Below, piece after piece: positions 62,397 through 64,000 of a DNA stretch of 64,000 nt. The notes under the pieces are model-generated. The model did not search any database. It was not told the origin of the DNA and was given only the letters and a program-made list of their open reading frames with translations. This DNA is from Bacillota bacterium. GTDB lineage: Bacteria > Bacillota > SHA-98 > Ch115 > JABLXJ01. The stretch spans positions 1-64,000 of the forward strand of contig JABLXJ010000054.1 in NCBI GenBank assembly GCA_013178125.1, read 5' to 3'. Numbering within the stretch: position 1 is the first letter of the stretch; each line of letters starts with the position of its first letter. A program made the translations under genes and the position numbers.

Positions 62397-63893
62397 CTAC
62401 GAACCTCCCTGACTTCTCTTGTATGCTCTGGCACTCGCGATCTCATCCAGGAATCCCAGCAAATCCGCAAAATCCAGGACCGTAAATCTCATCCTCAAGT
62501 CTTTCGCATTCGCCAGGGCCTCCCAGACCCAGTCGCTGCTGAAACCTATAGCCTCCGGCGTGGCGGGCGCGCCCGCCTGCTCCAGGGCATCCCTCACCCG
62601 ATCAGCACCAGGGACGATCTCCCTCAGAGTGTCGCGTATTTCATCCCACCGGGCCAGGACTTCGCGCAGCTTCTTCTCCCTCTCCTCCCAGGGGAGATAC
62701 TTGCCGGCCGTCTCAATGATAGCCTCCCCGGCCATAGGGCCATAAAAGCGCCGTATCCGCGCCTCTCGCTCCTCCCGCGATGGGTGCCTCCTTTTCAGGT
62801 CGGCAAGATCGATCCCCCGGGGATCGCGCCCCAGGATATCGTCGTAAACCCCGGCAATGAGGATTGTGGCCACGCCTACCTTAGTGCCGTGGAAGGGCTG
62901 GGGCCGCCCCTCACGAAGGCTCTTCAGCTCCCAGTAATGTGAAAGATGGTGCTCCGCGCCCGAAGCGGGACGCGAGTTGCCCACCATGAGCATGGCGATC
63001 CCCGACCATATCAGCCCCTCGGTCAAGCTCTTGATGGCACCCTTGGTGTGCGTCCCAATCTCAGAACCCCTCTCCATACATTCAAGGGCAATGGACCTGG
63101 CAAGGTCCGCTGCGAGTTCACAGTAATACTCACCATTGACCAGCCTTGCCAGAACCCAATCCGCACCTGCCATGAGTTTCCCGAGCAGGTCGCCGAATCC
63201 GGCCGCCACCATATTAGAGGGCGCCCGCGAAAGGACGCCAAGATCGGCAAAAACCGCCAGCGGGGGAGCTGCCGGCAAGGTCCTCTTGAAGCCGCCTAGA
63301 AGGAGCGCGGCTACCGACGAAGTATAGCCATCCATCGATGGGGCCGTAGGGACGCTGATATACGGGCAGCCGGCTTTGAAGCTGGCATACTTCACGATAT
63401 CATTGATAGTTCCCGAACCGACCGCAACGGCAAACGTCTTACGGACCGCGGCCGATCCCGCCACCCCGGCTGCCGGTTCGGGCGACTTAGACAACGCCAC
63501 GTCAGATTCAGACCCAGAACCCGAAAGCCGGGCGAGGACGCTTCCTATCGCCTCCTCATCCGCCTCGAGTACGCCCTGGACACAACGCCCATTCCCACCA
63601 TCTTCACCGAGGACGAGGACCTCGACGTCGCAACCGGCGCCCTCGAGGGCGCTCCTTGCGGCATCCCCTGCGGCCGCGTATGTATTCCGGTCCGCCACAA
63701 GGACCGCCCTCGAACCACCCGCCGTGATCCCGGGGCCAGGGCGGGCAACAAACTCGCTCCTGGCGAACTCGCGCATGCGGGCCATCGCGTCATCCCCTAC
63801 AACCACCTGGCGTATGGGCACGTGGTGCTCCCTACCGCAGGTGCAGCGAAATGACCTGCCTAAAAGGTCCATGTCCATATGTCCCAGTTCCAT
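62397..63893 (-). CDS. sn-Glycerol-1-phosphate dehydrogenase (AraM/EgsA family)
   Basis: 498 aa; ATG 63893. Iron/zinc-dependent alcohol-dehydrogenase-fold enzyme that reduces dihydroxyacetone phosphate to glycerol-1-phosphate. Seen: CTCGREHHVPIRQVVVGDDA, VGSGTINDIVKYASFK, SVPTAPSMDGYTSSVAALL, metal ligands Asp in AGFGDLLGK and His in SGAEHHLSHYWE and PFHGTKVGV. It is longer than usual (about 400 aa in bacteria) owing partly to a Ser/Glu/Ala insert (LSGSGSESDVALSKSPEPAA). Next to araD in the same order as B. subtilis araD-L-M. G1P is used for archaeal-type lipids or heptaprenylglyceryl lipids in bacteria. Confidence 0.9.
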   Translation of the reverse strand: MELGHMDMDLLGRSFRCTCGREHHVPIRQVVVGDDAMARMREFARSEFVARPGPGITAGGSRAVLVADRNTYAAAGDAARSALEGAGCDVEVLVLGEDGGNGRCVQGVLEADEEAIGSVLARLSGSGSESDVALSKSPEPAAGVAGSAAVRKTFAVAVGSGTINDIVKYASFKAGCPYISVPTAPSMDGYTSSVAALLLGGFKRTLPAAPPLAVFADLGVLSRAPSNMVAAGFGDLLGKLMAGADWVLARLVNGEYYCELAADLARSIALECMERGSEIGTHTKGAIKSLTEGLIWSGIAMLMVGNSRPASGAEHHLSHYWELKSLREGRPQPFHGTKVGVATILIAGVYDDILGRDPRGIDLADLKRRHPSREEREARIRRFYGPMAGEAIIETAGKYLPWEEREKKLREVLARWDEIRDTLREIVPGADRVRDALEQAGAPATPEAIGFSSDWVWEALANAKDLRMRFTVLDFADLLGFLDEIASARAYKRSQGGS

Positions 63894-64000
63894 CTATTCG
63901 TTCCATACCTCTCATGTCTCTGAATTCGACCGCCGAATCCGTGTCGCCCAATGGATCGACGAGTAACTGAATCGAGTGAATCGACGATTAAACGGACCCG
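63894..64000. other. Upstream of araM, window edge
   Basis: Short spacer with repeated (G)AATCG-type units (63930-63990). No gene seen; continues past the window. Confidence 0.4.

Noticed and set aside
1-64000. tRNA or rRNA genes
   Set aside because: No cloverleaf-type TTCGAATCC/CCA arms or rRNA motifs were noticed on either strand; a tRNAscan run could still find a missed one.

Overview
The window looks like a chromosome segment of a Bacillota (Clostridia/Limnochordia-like) bacterium. The main evidence is a tRNA-Leu-type T-box leader in front of a large ilv-leu operon, TTG/GTG starts decided by strong GGAGG ribosome sites, and TctABC, RbsABC-type and MalFG-type importers. A 1.8-kb-residue beta-rich surface protein with an outer-membrane-barrel-like C-terminal half, and the remains of a TolC-like gene, hint at a two-membrane (diderm) member of that phylum; this is inference. 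Lineage cannot be fixed from the sequence alone.

Layout. 1-1455: decayed IS1634-type and IS630-type transposases. 1814-5923 (minus): thioredoxin reductase, a secreted protein with two PsbP/DcrB-like repeats, and a D-Ala-D-Ala carboxypeptidase. 6150-14393 (plus): a three-gene exported operon (small beta protein, PapD-like/COG1470-like exported protein, giant multidomain surface protein). 14494-15324: an excisionase-type HTH / PIN toxin-antitoxin pair with its own consensus promoter. 15586-29001 (minus): a catabolic island with a GntR regulator, an HpcH/HpaI aldolase, TctCBA, an IclR regulator, a D-hydroxyacid dehydrogenase, a cyclase, a DapA-type lyase, and two copies of an unusual gene pair (an uncharacterised YHAH protein followed by a GarR-type reductase).

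29199-41878 (minus): promoter, T-box, ilvB-ilvN-ilvC-leuA-leuC-leuD-cimA-ilvD, then an AAA ATPase with a nuclease-like C-terminus that seems to share the transcript. leuB and ilvA are absent; cimA gives a threonine-independent isoleucine route. 42147-49676 (plus): a sigma-54-dependent response regulator, its histidine kinase, and a ribose-type ABC importer preceded by a textbook -24/-12 promoter, so the whole circuit is visible. 49724-51332: TolC remnant, then a consensus promoter and a YchF-like GTPase. 51590-63893 (minus): carbohydrate catabolism with an amidohydrolase, three medium-chain Zn dehydrogenases, a MalFG-type ABC transporter, a DeoR regulator, and an AraD-AraM (glycerol-1-phosphate dehydrogenase) pair.

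The most unusual signals are: an array of about eight degenerate 32-bp units, each an imperfect dyad, upstream of deoR; the duplicated YHAH-protein/GarR module; the sigma-54 circuit; and a genome style rich in 9-bp-period G/P/D repeats that appear both between genes and as Gly/Pro inserts in otherwise conserved enzymes. No tRNA, rRNA or CRISPR array was seen.
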